From positions 1 through 7,743 of the forward strand of contig CAUZRD010000095.1 in the NCBI GenBank assembly GCA_963582255.1: 7,743 nucleotides of DNA. Direction: 5' to 3'. The DNA is from CAUZRD01 sp963582255. Its GTDB lineage: Bacteria; Pseudomonadota; Alphaproteobacteria; Rhizobiales; TMED25. The notes under the pieces are model-generated. The model saw only the letters and a list, made by a program, of their open reading frames with translations. It was not told the origin of the DNA and did not search any database. The stretch's first letter is position 1, and each line of letters starts with the position of its first letter. Below, piece by piece: positions 1 to 6,893 of the stretch. The translations under genes and the position numbers were made by a program.

Positions 1-80
1 TAGAAGAGCTTGGCAAGATTGCAGGCTAGATTATTAGGTGTGCTCCATCGCGTATTCAGCGCGCTGCATTGGGGGTGAAA

Positions 81-404
81 TTAATTGTTTGGGTTAATCC
101 GGAATTTAGCGAGCTCGGGAGCAAGGTGGCCACTGCACCATAGGAAAAACATCCTGAAATCTGAATACAACGACCAGAGGGGTTTTCCGAACGCGGCGGG
201 CTTATTCTTTTCAACAGTAAAATGGCTAACAGAAGAAAATCCGTAGCCAAAAATAGGCGCCAAGATCATGAGCCACCAATTCTGTAGCGCAACTGCTAGT
301 CCAATACAGACAATCGCCAGTGTTGTTCCAATAAAATGTAGAAAGCGTGTTTTCGGTTTCGTGTGTGCGGCGAGATAATGCGGCCAAAACTCATGATACG
401 TCAT
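81..404 (-). CDS. DUF962 / Mpo1-like small membrane protein
   Basis: A 107-residue protein of the DUF962 (Mpo1-like) family. Visible family marks are HFIGT at residues 23-27, a hydrophobic stretch over about 28-57, SHFTVEKNKPAAF at 60-72 and PLWSLYSDFRMF at 75-86. The conserved histidines H14, H23 and H61 are present. The yeast relative Mpo1 is an Fe(II)-dependent dioxygenase in alpha-oxidation of 2-hydroxy fatty acids at the ER membrane; a related lipid role here is inference, since bacterial members are mostly uncharacterised. The length is normal for bacterial members, so the gene looks intact. The ATG at 404-402 has GAGGA (TCCTC at 413-417 on the + strand) 8 bases upstream. It diverges from asd across about 110 bases, so the two promoters must share that gap. 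Family assignment is firm, function is not. Confidence 0.85.
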   Translation of the reverse strand: MTYHEFWPHYLAAHTKPKTRFLHFIGTTLAIVCIGLAVALQNWWLMILAPIFGYGFSSVSHFTVEKNKPAAFGKPLWSLYSDFRMFFLWCSGHLAPELAKFRINPNN

Positions 405-515
405 GTGAAAAATCCTCGATCGTCCAGTTTTCTTGCAATGGTTTGGCCAAGGTCGTAAGTGACCGGTCTAAGATGACGCCATTCATAACTTTGGTTACTG
501 GGAAGTTCAATTGAT

Positions 516-1541
516 ATGGGATACAGGGTTGCCGTCGTTGGCGCCACGGGGAATGTTGGCCATGAGATGCTTAATATTCTTGCAGAGCGCGAGTTCCCGG
601 TAAGCGAAGTTACGGCATTGGCTTCGCGCCGGTCGATGGGGCGCGAGGTATCGTTCGGGGATCGCACGCTGAAGGTGAAAGATCTGGAGCAGCATGATTT
701 CTCTAAAACTGATCTGGCGCTGTTTTCGGCCGGGTCTGCTGTTGCGCGAGAATGGGCCCTGAGGGTGGCTGATCAGGGCTGCGTGGTGATCGATAACTCG
801 TCGTGTTGGCGATATGATGCGGCAGTACCTTTGATAGTGCCGGAAGTGAATCCTGATGCGGTTGCTGGATTTGCTAAACGGAATATCATTGCCAATCCAA
901 ATTGTTCGACATCGCAGTTGGTGGTTGCGCTAAAGCCGTTGCATGACGAGGCAAAAATTCGTCGTGTGGTAGTGTCCACCTATCAATCGGTTTCCGGTGC
1001 AGGTAAGGAAGCGATGGATGAGTTGTTTAATCAGACCAAGGGAATTTATGTGAATGATCCGGTGAAGGTGGAAGCATTCACCAAGCAGATTGCGTTTAAC
1101 GTCATCCCGCATATTGATGATTTTATGGAAGACGGTTCGACTAAAGAAGAATGGAAAATGGTCGCGGAGACCAAAAAGATTCTTGATCCGTCAATCAAGC
1201 TGACAGCAACTTGTGTTCGCGTTCCGGTATTTGTTGGCCATGCTGAAGCGGTAAATATCGAGTTTGAAAACCCTATTTCGGTCGAAGATGCTCATGAGAT
1301 TTTGCGTGAGGCGCCTGGGGTGCTTGTGGTAGATAAGCATGAAGATGGCGGTTATGTCACGCCGGTGGAATGTGTTGGTGATTTTGCTACATTCGTTAGT
1401 CGTGTGCGAGAGGATATTACGGTTGAAAACGGTCTATCACTGTGGGTAGTTTCGGATAATTTGCGTAAAGGTGCCGCACTAAACACCGTGCAGATCGCAG
1501 AATTGCTAATCAATCGTCGGTTGATTAAGGAACATATCTAG
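516..1541 (+). CDS. asd: Aspartate-semialdehyde dehydrogenase
   Basis: This enzyme reduces L-aspartyl-4-phosphate to L-aspartate-4-semialdehyde with NADPH in the cytoplasm. That is the branch point to lysine/diaminopimelate, threonine, methionine and isoleucine. The N-terminal Rossmann glycine motif GATGNVG is at residues 9-15. DNSSCWR at 93-99 and VPLIVPEVN near 104-112 are typical of the family. The catalytic cysteine is C130 in NPNCSTSQL, and SVSGAGKEAMDEL at 158-170 follows it. R235 and H242 in RVPVFVGHAE are the expected substrate-binding arginine and acid/base histidine. At 341 residues it has the usual full length of the shorter asd type. The ATG at 516 has GGGAAG at 500-505 as a somewhat distant ribosome binding site. 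It is followed by a hairpin terminator candidate and looks monocistronic. Confidence 0.97.
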   Translation: MGYRVAVVGATGNVGHEMLNILAEREFPVSEVTALASRRSMGREVSFGDRTLKVKDLEQHDFSKTDLALFSAGSAVAREWALRVADQGCVVIDNSSCWRYDAAVPLIVPEVNPDAVAGFAKRNIIANPNCSTSQLVVALKPLHDEAKIRRVVVSTYQSVSGAGKEAMDELFNQTKGIYVNDPVKVEAFTKQIAFNVIPHIDDFMEDGSTKEEWKMVAETKKILDPSIKLTATCVRVPVFVGHAEAVNIEFENPISVEDAHEILREAPGVLVVDKHEDGGYVTPVECVGDFATFVSRVREDITVENGLSLWVVSDNLRKGAALNTVQIAELLINRRLIKEHI

Positions 1542-1571
1542 CTAACCGGGTTGGCGCCAGGTTAGCGTTTT
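1541..1571 (+). terminator. Putative intrinsic terminator of asd
   Basis: GCTAACC at 1541-1547 pairs perfectly with GGTTAGC at 1560-1566. The stem can be lengthened by GG/CC (1548-1549 with 1557-1558) with A1559 bulged, giving about 9 pairs around a 7-base loop. GTTTT follows directly at 1567-1571. The hairpin starts on the last base of the asd stop codon, the usual place for a terminator. The T tract is short, so efficiency is uncertain. Confidence 0.55.
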
Positions 1572-1757
1572 AAGATTAAAATATAGAAACAATAATCGGT
1601 TCGTGCTCTTGGCGCATTTATCTTTTGACTACATATCAATGCAGGATGCCGTACATGTGCGATCTGATCTGGTGTTGGGCCATGTGTCCGTGATGCGTGG
1701 TTGGCTAGTATCCAGAGGTTGTCTGCGAAGGTTTCAAAAAGACTTGGGAGAACTATA

Positions 1758-2492
1758 ATGCTGGCAGATCCGGCCATATTTGCTTTGTCGCTTTTTCAGA
1801 TCATCTGGATCGATTTGTTGTTGAGCGCGGATAACGCGATCGTCATTGCGTTAGCCTGTCGTAATCTTCCAGAAAAGCAACGACGAATTGGTCTTTTTCT
1901 TGGGGCGGGCACGGCTGTTGTCTTGAGGATCGTTTTCGCCGGTGTAATCACCTATATTCTCGATGTCCCATATTTGAGGGCAGTCGGTGCTATTCTTCTA
2001 TTTTGGATTGCCATTAAACTGGTGCTTCCAGAAAAAGAGACTGGGCCTGCAGATCAGCGTACAATCAACTCGCTGTGGGGCGCGGTCCTCACTGTAGCGA
2101 TTGCTGACGCAACAATGAGCCTAGACAATGTCATTGCGGTTGCAGCCGTTGCTGACGGTTCGATCACACTTTTGGCGATTGGCATTGGGTTGTCCATTCC
2201 TCTGTTGATTGTCGGAAGCGTCCTTGTATTGAGGATTTTTGAGCGTTATCCATTTTTGATCTGGGCTGGAGGCGGGCTGCTTGGCTGGATTTCTGGGCAT
2301 CTACTGGCAACTGATATAGTGGCGAGAGATTTTATCTCACGCCTACCAGGCGATGGCGTCACATTAGTCTCGTTTGCCGGGCTAATGTTCGTGGTGGTGG
2401 TTGCGATAGTGATCTTGCGAGTAAAGCGTCAGCCTATCATTCTTACTGCTGCGCGCAGCTCTCCGTCCGTATTGCCTAAAGAGCCATCTTAG
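1758..2492 (+). CDS. TerC-family integral membrane protein
   Basis: A TerC/YjbE-type polytopic inner-membrane protein of 244 residues. Both halves carry the family's acidic membrane motif: SADNAIVIALACRNLP at residues 23-38 (D25, N26) and SLDNVIAVAA at 121-130 (D123, N124), with D117 just before the second. About seven hydrophobic segments are visible, roughly at 7-31, 45-68, 73-90, 105-131, 136-159, 166-184 and 201-221, followed by a short basic and polar tail. Characterised family members are linked to manganese export or metal loading of exported proteins, and to tellurite resistance; a metal-ion role here is inference from the family. The start is placed at ATG 1758, not at an in-frame ATG at 1701. 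GGGAG at 1746-1750 lies 7 bases upstream of 1758, and the extra 19 residues would be basic and unlike the family. I saw no yybP-ykoY riboswitch pattern in the leader. Confidence 0.9.
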   Translation: MLADPAIFALSLFQIIWIDLLLSADNAIVIALACRNLPEKQRRIGLFLGAGTAVVLRIVFAGVITYILDVPYLRAVGAILLFWIAIKLVLPEKETGPADQRTINSLWGAVLTVAIADATMSLDNVIAVAAVADGSITLLAIGIGLSIPLLIVGSVLVLRIFERYPFLIWAGGGLLGWISGHLLATDIVARDFISRLPGDGVTLVSFAGLMFVVVVAIVILRVKRQPIILTAARSSPSVLPKEPS

Positions 2493-2576
2493 TAGCAGGA
2501 GTTGTTCTCTGGGGGGCTTGATATTCACGGCATGCGGTAGTTTTATCGGCTCGGTTTTGAAATATAGGAAAGTACA

Positions 2577-3608
2577 GTGGCGATGGTTTTTAGCAAAAAA
2601 ATCGATGGGCCTGGTGCGTGGCGTGGGCCTGAAATCCAAGATTGTGATGATTGGATTATTCTTTTGGACCAGGAAGATATTGATGAAATCAATGTAGCCT
2701 TGGCGAATGTTAAAGAAAAAAATCTAAGTATTCCGTTCGCGGTTGATGAATTCCTACTGCCTAGCTTTTCAAGCAAGATTGATGAAGTGCCAAACCGTCT
2801 TGAAGAAGGTCTTGGCTTCGCTCTGGTGCGCGGTCTTCCGCGCCAAGACTATACCAAGGAAGAGTGTGAATTGATCTATTGGGGTGTCGGAGTGCATCTT
2901 GGCAACCCGGTATCACAAAACACCAGAGGGCATGTTATTGGGCATGTGCGCGACGAGGGGCGTTCGATTTCAGATCCGACCACTCGTATGTATCAGACCA
3001 GTCTAAAACTTGATTTTCATTCTGATCAACTTCCGGTAGATGTGCTCGGCCTGTTTTGTGTGCGTGTGGCGAAAAAGGGTGGGGCGAGTTTCCTGGTTAG
3101 CGCTTTGACCGTTCATAATGTGCTGCTCGAGGAGCGTCCAGATCTGGTTGAAGTTCTGCATCAGCCGTTTAATCTCGATTGGCGCGGCGAGGAACCGCCC
3201 GGTGAGAAGCCGTGGTACGCATCACCGATGTTCAGCTATCATGATGGGAAGCTGACTTCACGGGTGACAAGCCGCACATTCTTCGAATCCGTAACGCGGT
3301 TTGACGAGGGATTGGGTTTGACGGATATACAACGCGAAGCACTAGATGCGCTTCAAGAAGTAGCTGAGCGGTCAGAGCTGCGTCTGGAGATGGATTTCCG
3401 TGAAGGCGATATGCAGTTTGTGAATAACCACACTATTTTGCATGCGCGTGCGGAATATGAAGATCACGAGAATCAGGACCTTAAACGCCATCTTCTGCGG
3501 ATGTGGGTATCCCTACCGGAAGACCGACGTCGACGGCTCTCGCCGATGCTCGAGGATAGGTATCGATATGTTGAAATGGGGGGTATCCCCAAGAGAGAGG
3601 CAGCTTAG
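2577..3608 (+). CDS. TauD/TfdA-family Fe(II)/2-oxoglutarate dioxygenase
   Basis: A soluble non-haem iron oxygenase of 343 residues, the usual size or slightly long for the family. It would couple oxidative decarboxylation of 2-oxoglutarate to hydroxylation of an unknown substrate. The facial triad is visible: H148-x-D150 in DFHSDQLPVD and distal H289 in NNHTILHARAEYED. The downstream KRHLLRMW segment supplies R304 or R308 as the 2-oxoglutarate carboxylate ligand. The N-terminal AWRGPEI (14-20) is common in a subgroup of TauD-like proteins of unknown substrate. The start is taken as GTG 2577, with AGGAA at 2566-2570 six bases upstream; ATG 2583 is the alternative, only two codons shorter but 12 bases from the site. 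The stop TAG at 3606-3608 abuts the ATG of the next gene, so the two are almost certainly co-transcribed. Family assignment is firm; taurine or 2,4-D specificity must not be assumed. Confidence 0.93.
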   Translation: MAMVFSKKIDGPGAWRGPEIQDCDDWIILLDQEDIDEINVALANVKEKNLSIPFAVDEFLLPSFSSKIDEVPNRLEEGLGFALVRGLPRQDYTKEECELIYWGVGVHLGNPVSQNTRGHVIGHVRDEGRSISDPTTRMYQTSLKLDFHSDQLPVDVLGLFCVRVAKKGGASFLVSALTVHNVLLEERPDLVEVLHQPFNLDWRGEEPPGEKPWYASPMFSYHDGKLTSRVTSRTFFESVTRFDEGLGLTDIQREALDALQEVAERSELRLEMDFREGDMQFVNNHTILHARAEYEDHENQDLKRHLLRMWVSLPEDRRRRLSPMLEDRYRYVEMGGIPKREAA

Positions 3609-4718
3609 ATGACGAAATACAAAAACTTTGCCCGTCGACCGCTTGGTGTTGGAGTTATAGGTGCTGGCCGGATTGGCACACACCGTGCCCGTTTGGCAGC
3701 GCAGCATCCTGCGGTGGAGTATCTGGCAATAGCTGACACCGACCAAGATCAGGTAGATAAGCTGGTAAACGCTACTGGCGCGCAATTTGGCACGACCGAT
3801 CCTTATGCGGTGATCGCTGATGAGAGGGTCAGTGTGGTGATTGTTGCAACCCCTGAGCATGCTCATGTCGATGCGGTGACTGCTGCAATAGAGGCCGGTA
3901 AATCTGTTATGGTGGAAAAACCTCTGGCACTAACCATCGAGGATGCAGATCGGCTTGCTGATTTGGCAGAAGAGCGTGGCGTTGATCTGAGGATTGGCTA
4001 TTCTATGCGGTTCTCTCAGCGGTATTTTGTTGCTCGGGATGAAGTCGCGAGTGGGCGGATTGGACCGGTCCTGGGTGGAATGACCCGGGTCTACAATACC
4101 CGAACGAATATGATGGAAATTCTGAAACGCAGCCCGCATGCGACGCCGGTGCTAGATATACTTACATATCTTGTAGACTATGTTGGCTGGTGCCTTGGTG
4201 ATGACATTGAGCCAATTGAAGTGCAGGCCTGTGGTAACGGTACGGTTTTTCGCGAATTAGGCTATGATGTTGATGATATCACGCTGACGCAGGTGAAGTA
4301 CTCCTCCGGTGCGGTATTCAGTTTTGATATCTGCTATGCCTTGCCGGGTGGGTTTCCCACAACTGGCCAGAGTATTCGCCTGGAGATGATGGGTCGGGAT
4401 GGAGTGATCCTGATCGATGATGATCATCGTGATCAGATTATGTATACAGAACATGGTTATTCGAATGCCTATGCTCCCGATCAAAAGCTCAATCTAGCCT
4501 TTTTAGGAAGTCGCTCTTCGGGTGAATGGGCAGATGGTAAGATGTTTGGTCGCATAGCCGACGAGACTCGTGAGTGGCTTGATTTTCAATCTTCCGGCGG
4601 GCTGTGCCATCTTGCGACGGCCAAGGAAGGCCGTAAAACAGTACAGGTTACATTGGCGATGGAAGAGGCGTCGCGTACCGGTCAGCCTATCCCTCTTGCC
4701 AATATTGCCAAGCGTTGA
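3609..4718 (+). CDS. Gfo/Idh/MocA-family NAD(P)-dependent oxidoreductase
   Basis: A 369-residue sugar/inositol-type dehydrogenase. The Rossmann motif GVIGAGRIG is at residues 15-23, and D43 in IADTD ends the second strand, which favours NAD(H) over NADP(H). The family hallmark EKP is at 103-105 with catalytic K104. The second catalytic motif, usually Asp-x3-His (as in inositol dehydrogenase), reads D183-I-L-T-Y187, with tyrosine in place of histidine. As I recall, glucose-fructose oxidoreductase also has Asp-x3-Tyr, so activity is still plausible. The C-terminal alpha/beta domain follows, with a sheet-like segment near 214-245. GAGG at 3597-3600, inside the end of the dioxygenase gene, is the ribosome binding site, 8 bases from the ATG. 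Zero spacing implies translational coupling. The likely role is oxidation or reduction of a cyclic polyol, sugar or derivative connected to the dioxygenase reaction; the substrate is unknown. Confidence 0.93.
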   Translation: MTKYKNFARRPLGVGVIGAGRIGTHRARLAAQHPAVEYLAIADTDQDQVDKLVNATGAQFGTTDPYAVIADERVSVVIVATPEHAHVDAVTAAIEAGKSVMVEKPLALTIEDADRLADLAEERGVDLRIGYSMRFSQRYFVARDEVASGRIGPVLGGMTRVYNTRTNMMEILKRSPHATPVLDILTYLVDYVGWCLGDDIEPIEVQACGNGTVFRELGYDVDDITLTQVKYSSGAVFSFDICYALPGGFPTTGQSIRLEMMGRDGVILIDDDHRDQIMYTEHGYSNAYAPDQKLNLAFLGSRSSGEWADGKMFGRIADETREWLDFQSSGGLCHLATAKEGRKTVQVTLAMEEASRTGQPIPLANIAKR

Positions 4719-4777
4719 TCGTTAAATCGTAAGCAACCATTTTAGAAAGTCTGATGAATTGAACAAGGTGTATCCAA

Positions 4778-5719
4778 GTGCGACCGAAAGCTGAAGACTA
4801 CGCCTTTGATCTTGATGCGGTGCTGTCGTCGATGGTGTCAATACGCACTGGTGTTCCGAGTGATGCATTTACTGCCGAGACCCTTGGCACCGAGCGCATT
4901 GGTAATGGCGTTATAATCCGTAGTGATGGGTTGATTTTAACCATTGGATATATTGTGACTGAGGCGGATTCGGTGTGGATCACTCTTGCTGATGGTAGGC
5001 TTGTCCCGGGGCATGTGCTTGGGTTTGATCAGGAGACGGGGTTTGGCCTCGTTCAGGTGCTGACCCGCATTGAGGTCTCGGCAATTACCTTAGGACGGTC
5101 AGAGGCTGCATCTGCCGGGGAACCGGTTGTTGTTGCAGGCGGCGGCGGAATACAGAATGCGGTCGCGGCGCGTATTATCGCTAAGCATGAGTTTGCAGGG
5201 TATTGGGAATACGTCCTAGATGAGGCTATTTTTACCTCGCCGGCTCATCCGAATTGGGGCGGGACTGCAGTTATTAACCTTGCTGGTGAACTAATTGGCG
5301 TTGGATCTCTGCTGGTTCAGCAAACTGATGAAAATGGCAAGAACGAAGATATGAATATGGTGGTGCCGATTGATCTCCTGCCACCGATTTTGGACGATGT
5401 ACTCACTACCGGGCGTGTCAAAAGGACCGCACGTCCTTGGCTTGGAGTTTATGCAACTGAGTTGGAGAGTAACGTCGTCATCGCGGATCTGGCAAATCGT
5501 GGCCCTGGAGAGATTGCAGAGCTGTGCACGGGAGACATTATAATGTCGGTAGCCGGGCAAGATGTTGATGATCTAGCCGATTTTTTCCGCTCCGTATGGA
5601 GAATTGGCGAGGCTGGTTGCTCGGTACCGTTGGTGGTTCACCGTGATGGGCGGCTGGTTGATGTTACCGTCATATCGTCGGAACGGCAGAAATTTCTGAA
5701 AGCACCTGTCACACATTAG
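4778..5719 (+). CDS. HtrA/DegP-like pseudoprotease with PDZ domain
   Basis: A 313-residue protein with the S1C (HtrA/DegP) trypsin-like fold at about residues 12-205 and one PDZ domain at about 216-305 (RPWLGV start, GDIIMSV carboxylate-loop region). The fold is clear from GNGVIIRSDGLILT (42-55), TLADGRLVPGHVLGFD (69-84) and VINLAGELIGVG (165-176). All three triad positions are changed. Y58 stands where LTNNHVV supplies His, G88 where PETDLAV supplies Asp, and W160 in PNWGG where GNSGG supplies Ser. Proteolysis is therefore very unlikely, and a binding or scaffold role is inferred. HtrA proteins are normally exported, but this one has no signal peptide: GTG 4778 follows AAGGTG (4765-4770) by 7 bases, and an in-frame TGA at 4760-4762 rules out a longer start. 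It lies 59 bases after the oxidoreductase on the same strand, probably in one operon. The frame is intact, so it is not a pseudogene. Confidence 0.88.
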   Translation: MRPKAEDYAFDLDAVLSSMVSIRTGVPSDAFTAETLGTERIGNGVIIRSDGLILTIGYIVTEADSVWITLADGRLVPGHVLGFDQETGFGLVQVLTRIEVSAITLGRSEAASAGEPVVVAGGGGIQNAVAARIIAKHEFAGYWEYVLDEAIFTSPAHPNWGGTAVINLAGELIGVGSLLVQQTDENGKNEDMNMVVPIDLLPPILDDVLTTGRVKRTARPWLGVYATELESNVVIADLANRGPGEIAELCTGDIIMSVAGQDVDDLADFFRSVWRIGEAGCSVPLVVHRDGRLVDVTVISSERQKFLKAPVTH

Positions 5720-5763
5720 TTTGCGTGGCTGCTGTTACCACTTATGGCTATAGATGTTATCCG

Positions 5764-6195
5764 TCAAACAGGCTCTTTCCAGCCGCTGGCTTTCAGGTCC
5801 TCCATGGCTTCGAGCATGCAGGTGACGCCGTAGGTCATGACCATAGCTCCGCCCGGATTAACAGCGACCATCAATGCTTCGGCAATTTCTTCGGGGTGAA
5901 GACCGAGTTCTAGGCCCTTCTTGATGTGGGCTTTCAGATGAGGTTGATTGTGCGGGTTTGACCCCCTGACGGCAAGGGTAAGAATATGAAACAACTCATG
6001 CATTGCTTCATCGAAACGGCGTGGCTTGCGTCTGATTTCTTCATCTAGATCAAGCATGATTTTGGTATAGGCGGGGAATCGGGCTGAAATCCATTCATGT
6101 GCTGGATAGATGCGGCCTCGGCGCGCGGCAAAAATAGCCGCGAGGTCATTGGTTCCATCCGTGATTGGTTGGGGGGGGGTATTTTTTTTGTTCAT
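5764..6195 (-). CDS. Carboxymuconolactone decarboxylase (CMD)-family protein
   Basis: A 143-residue, mainly helical protein of the CMD/AhpD-like fold. The core motif is HLKAHIKKGLELGLHPEEIAEAL at about residues 86-108, matching the family pattern His-x3-Ala-x3-Gly followed by an EEI helix. Where AhpD has the redox pair Cys-x2-Cys before this histidine, the sequence reads S79-N-P-H82, so peroxidase activity of the AhpD type is not expected. That places it nearer the cysteine-free CMD branch; the substrate is unknown. The start is ATG 6195-6193, because AGGTGG (CCACCT at 6201-6206 on the + strand) sits 5 bases upstream. An in-frame ATG at 6240 would add 15 residues but lacks such a site. Codons 3-9 run through an A8 and a C9 tract, an unusual and slippage-prone gene start. 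It converges on the HtrA-like gene with 44 bases between them. Confidence 0.85.
   Translation of the reverse strand: MNKKNTPPQPITDGTNDLAAIFAARRGRIYPAHEWISARFPAYTKIMLDLDEEIRRKPRRFDEAMHELFHILTLAVRGSNPHNQPHLKAHIKKGLELGLHPEEIAEALMVAVNPGGAMVMTYGVTCMLEAMEDLKASGWKEPV
6171..6189. repeat. G9 and T8 homopolymer tracts inside a gene start
   Basis: The + strand has nine G at 6171-6179 and eight T at 6182-6189, separated only by TA. On the coding strand they form A8 and C9 within codons 3-9 of the CMD-family gene. In the given sequence the reading frame is intact with these lengths. A gain or loss of one base in either tract would break the frame. Confidence 0.97.
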
Positions 6196-6216
6196 ATGAA
6201 CCACCTGTGTTGGTAA

Positions 6217-6248
6217 ATTGTACTGTGATGGGTGTTCCACCTAAGGTG
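6217..6248 (-). promoter_or_regulatory. Possible promoter and operator of the CMD-family gene
   Basis: Read leftwards, TACAAT (6222-6217) matches the -10 consensus TATAAT at five of six positions and lies 21 bases upstream of the ATG. The -35 zone carries no good TTGACA but holds a perfect inverted repeat, CACCT-A-AGGTG, at 6238-6248. A GGTGTT direct repeat at 6231-6236 and 6245-6250 overlaps it. A repressor or activator site over the -35 would fit, but no regulator gene is adjacent and short palindromes arise by chance. Confidence 0.25.
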
Positions 6249-6273
6249 TTTGGAGAAAAGAATAAAGCCTTAG

Positions 6274-6435
6274 ATTTTGATAGTTGAATTGAAACGCAGG
6301 GAAGATTGGGTGGCCCGCGCTTTTGGACACGCTTATATAAAAATGTTTGATACAGAGGTGCAATTGCTCCATCACGAAAGCTCGGGGCTAAGTAATTCTT
6401 CCGAAGATAAAATTTCAGTATGCCTTTTTGAGTAG
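6274..6435 (+). pseudogene. Remnant of a family-2 glycosyltransferase (C-terminal part)
   Basis: In one + strand frame, ending in TAG at 6433-6435, the translation contains REDWVARAFGHAY, then KMFDTEVQLLHHESS. This follows the late GT2 signature seen in rhamnosyl- and galactofuranosyl-type transferases, roughly ND-x-D-[FLW]-x2-R-x4-GY-x5-P-x3-L-x-HHES-x-SRG. From the Asp (codon 6304-6306) to HHES (codons 6370-6381) the spacing of 26 residues fits without a gap. The expected N-terminal nucleotide-binding half is absent: a TAG at 6271-6273 and the CMD-family gene block it upstream. The SRG that should follow HHES is degraded to SGL. A segment reading GYWQSL in another frame at 6435-6452 could be the next conserved stretch after a frameshift. 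The match is by eye and short, so chance resemblance is possible. Confidence 0.35.
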
Positions 6436-6893
6436 GCTACTGGCAGAGCCTGTAGGGTTGACCAAGTCTTGATATGCCAGGGTCATGGTGACTATCTTTA
6501 ATCCATAGTGAGATGCCTTCGGGGCCGATCGCATGAACGATGGCGTGTGTAGTTTAGCGCGCCGCAAAGTCGCCAGGAAAGAGGGCTTTGCTATCAATGG
6601 AATGATGACGTTTTCAAGCCCGTCTCTGATTGGATTTAAGAAAACAGAATGGATGCTTGGCTGTGGTTCTTGGCATGCTGGTAAAATCTGTTATCCCTAT
6701 AATTTTGAGTGGACTGAGGACGTGGATTCTTTATGAATTACGCTTTCTGTGCCGATTTTAAGATTGATAAATTATTCGGTCGAACTGAAAAATTGGGCGC
6801 TGATCATTCGAGGCATTCAGATCTGATGATCTAGAGAGGACCTATTGCACAGCGGGGTTGCGGCGAGGCGGTTTGAGCACAGTTTTGTATTGT

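Noticed and set aside
1..29. Short + strand frame reading EELGKIAG before a TAG, possibly the last codons of a gene to the left
   Set aside because: Eight residues cannot be assigned. Another + strand frame is also open here to position 75, so neither can be preferred.
57..66. Ten-base palindrome CAGCGCGCTG
   Set aside because: No T tract, promoter or second copy nearby; short GC palindromes are expected by chance.
1701..1757. Upstream in-frame ATG that would lengthen the TerC protein by 19 residues
   Set aside because: The added segment is basic and non-hydrophobic, while ATG 1758 has GGGAG at a good distance and gives the typical family start.
1572..1757. Manganese (yybP-ykoY) riboswitch before the TerC-family gene
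   Set aside because: Looked for because such genes often carry it, but the conserved loop sequences are not visible.
5725..5741. GTGG...CCAC hairpin between the convergent HtrA-like and CMD-family genes
   Set aside because: Only four base pairs with a nine-base loop and no T run; too weak to call a terminator.
6196..6240. Longer start (ATG 6240) for the CMD-family protein
   Set aside because: No ribosome binding site there, whereas AGGTGG stands 5 bases before ATG 6195.
6415..6597. 60-codon leftward frame ending SSLLKKAY
   Set aside because: No domain and no good start site, and it overlaps the glycosyltransferase-like remnant on the opposite strand.
6533..6736. 67-codon + strand frame starting MNDGVCSLARR
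   Set aside because: No ribosome binding site, no recognisable domain, and it overlaps an equally long frame on the other strand; probably chance or debris.
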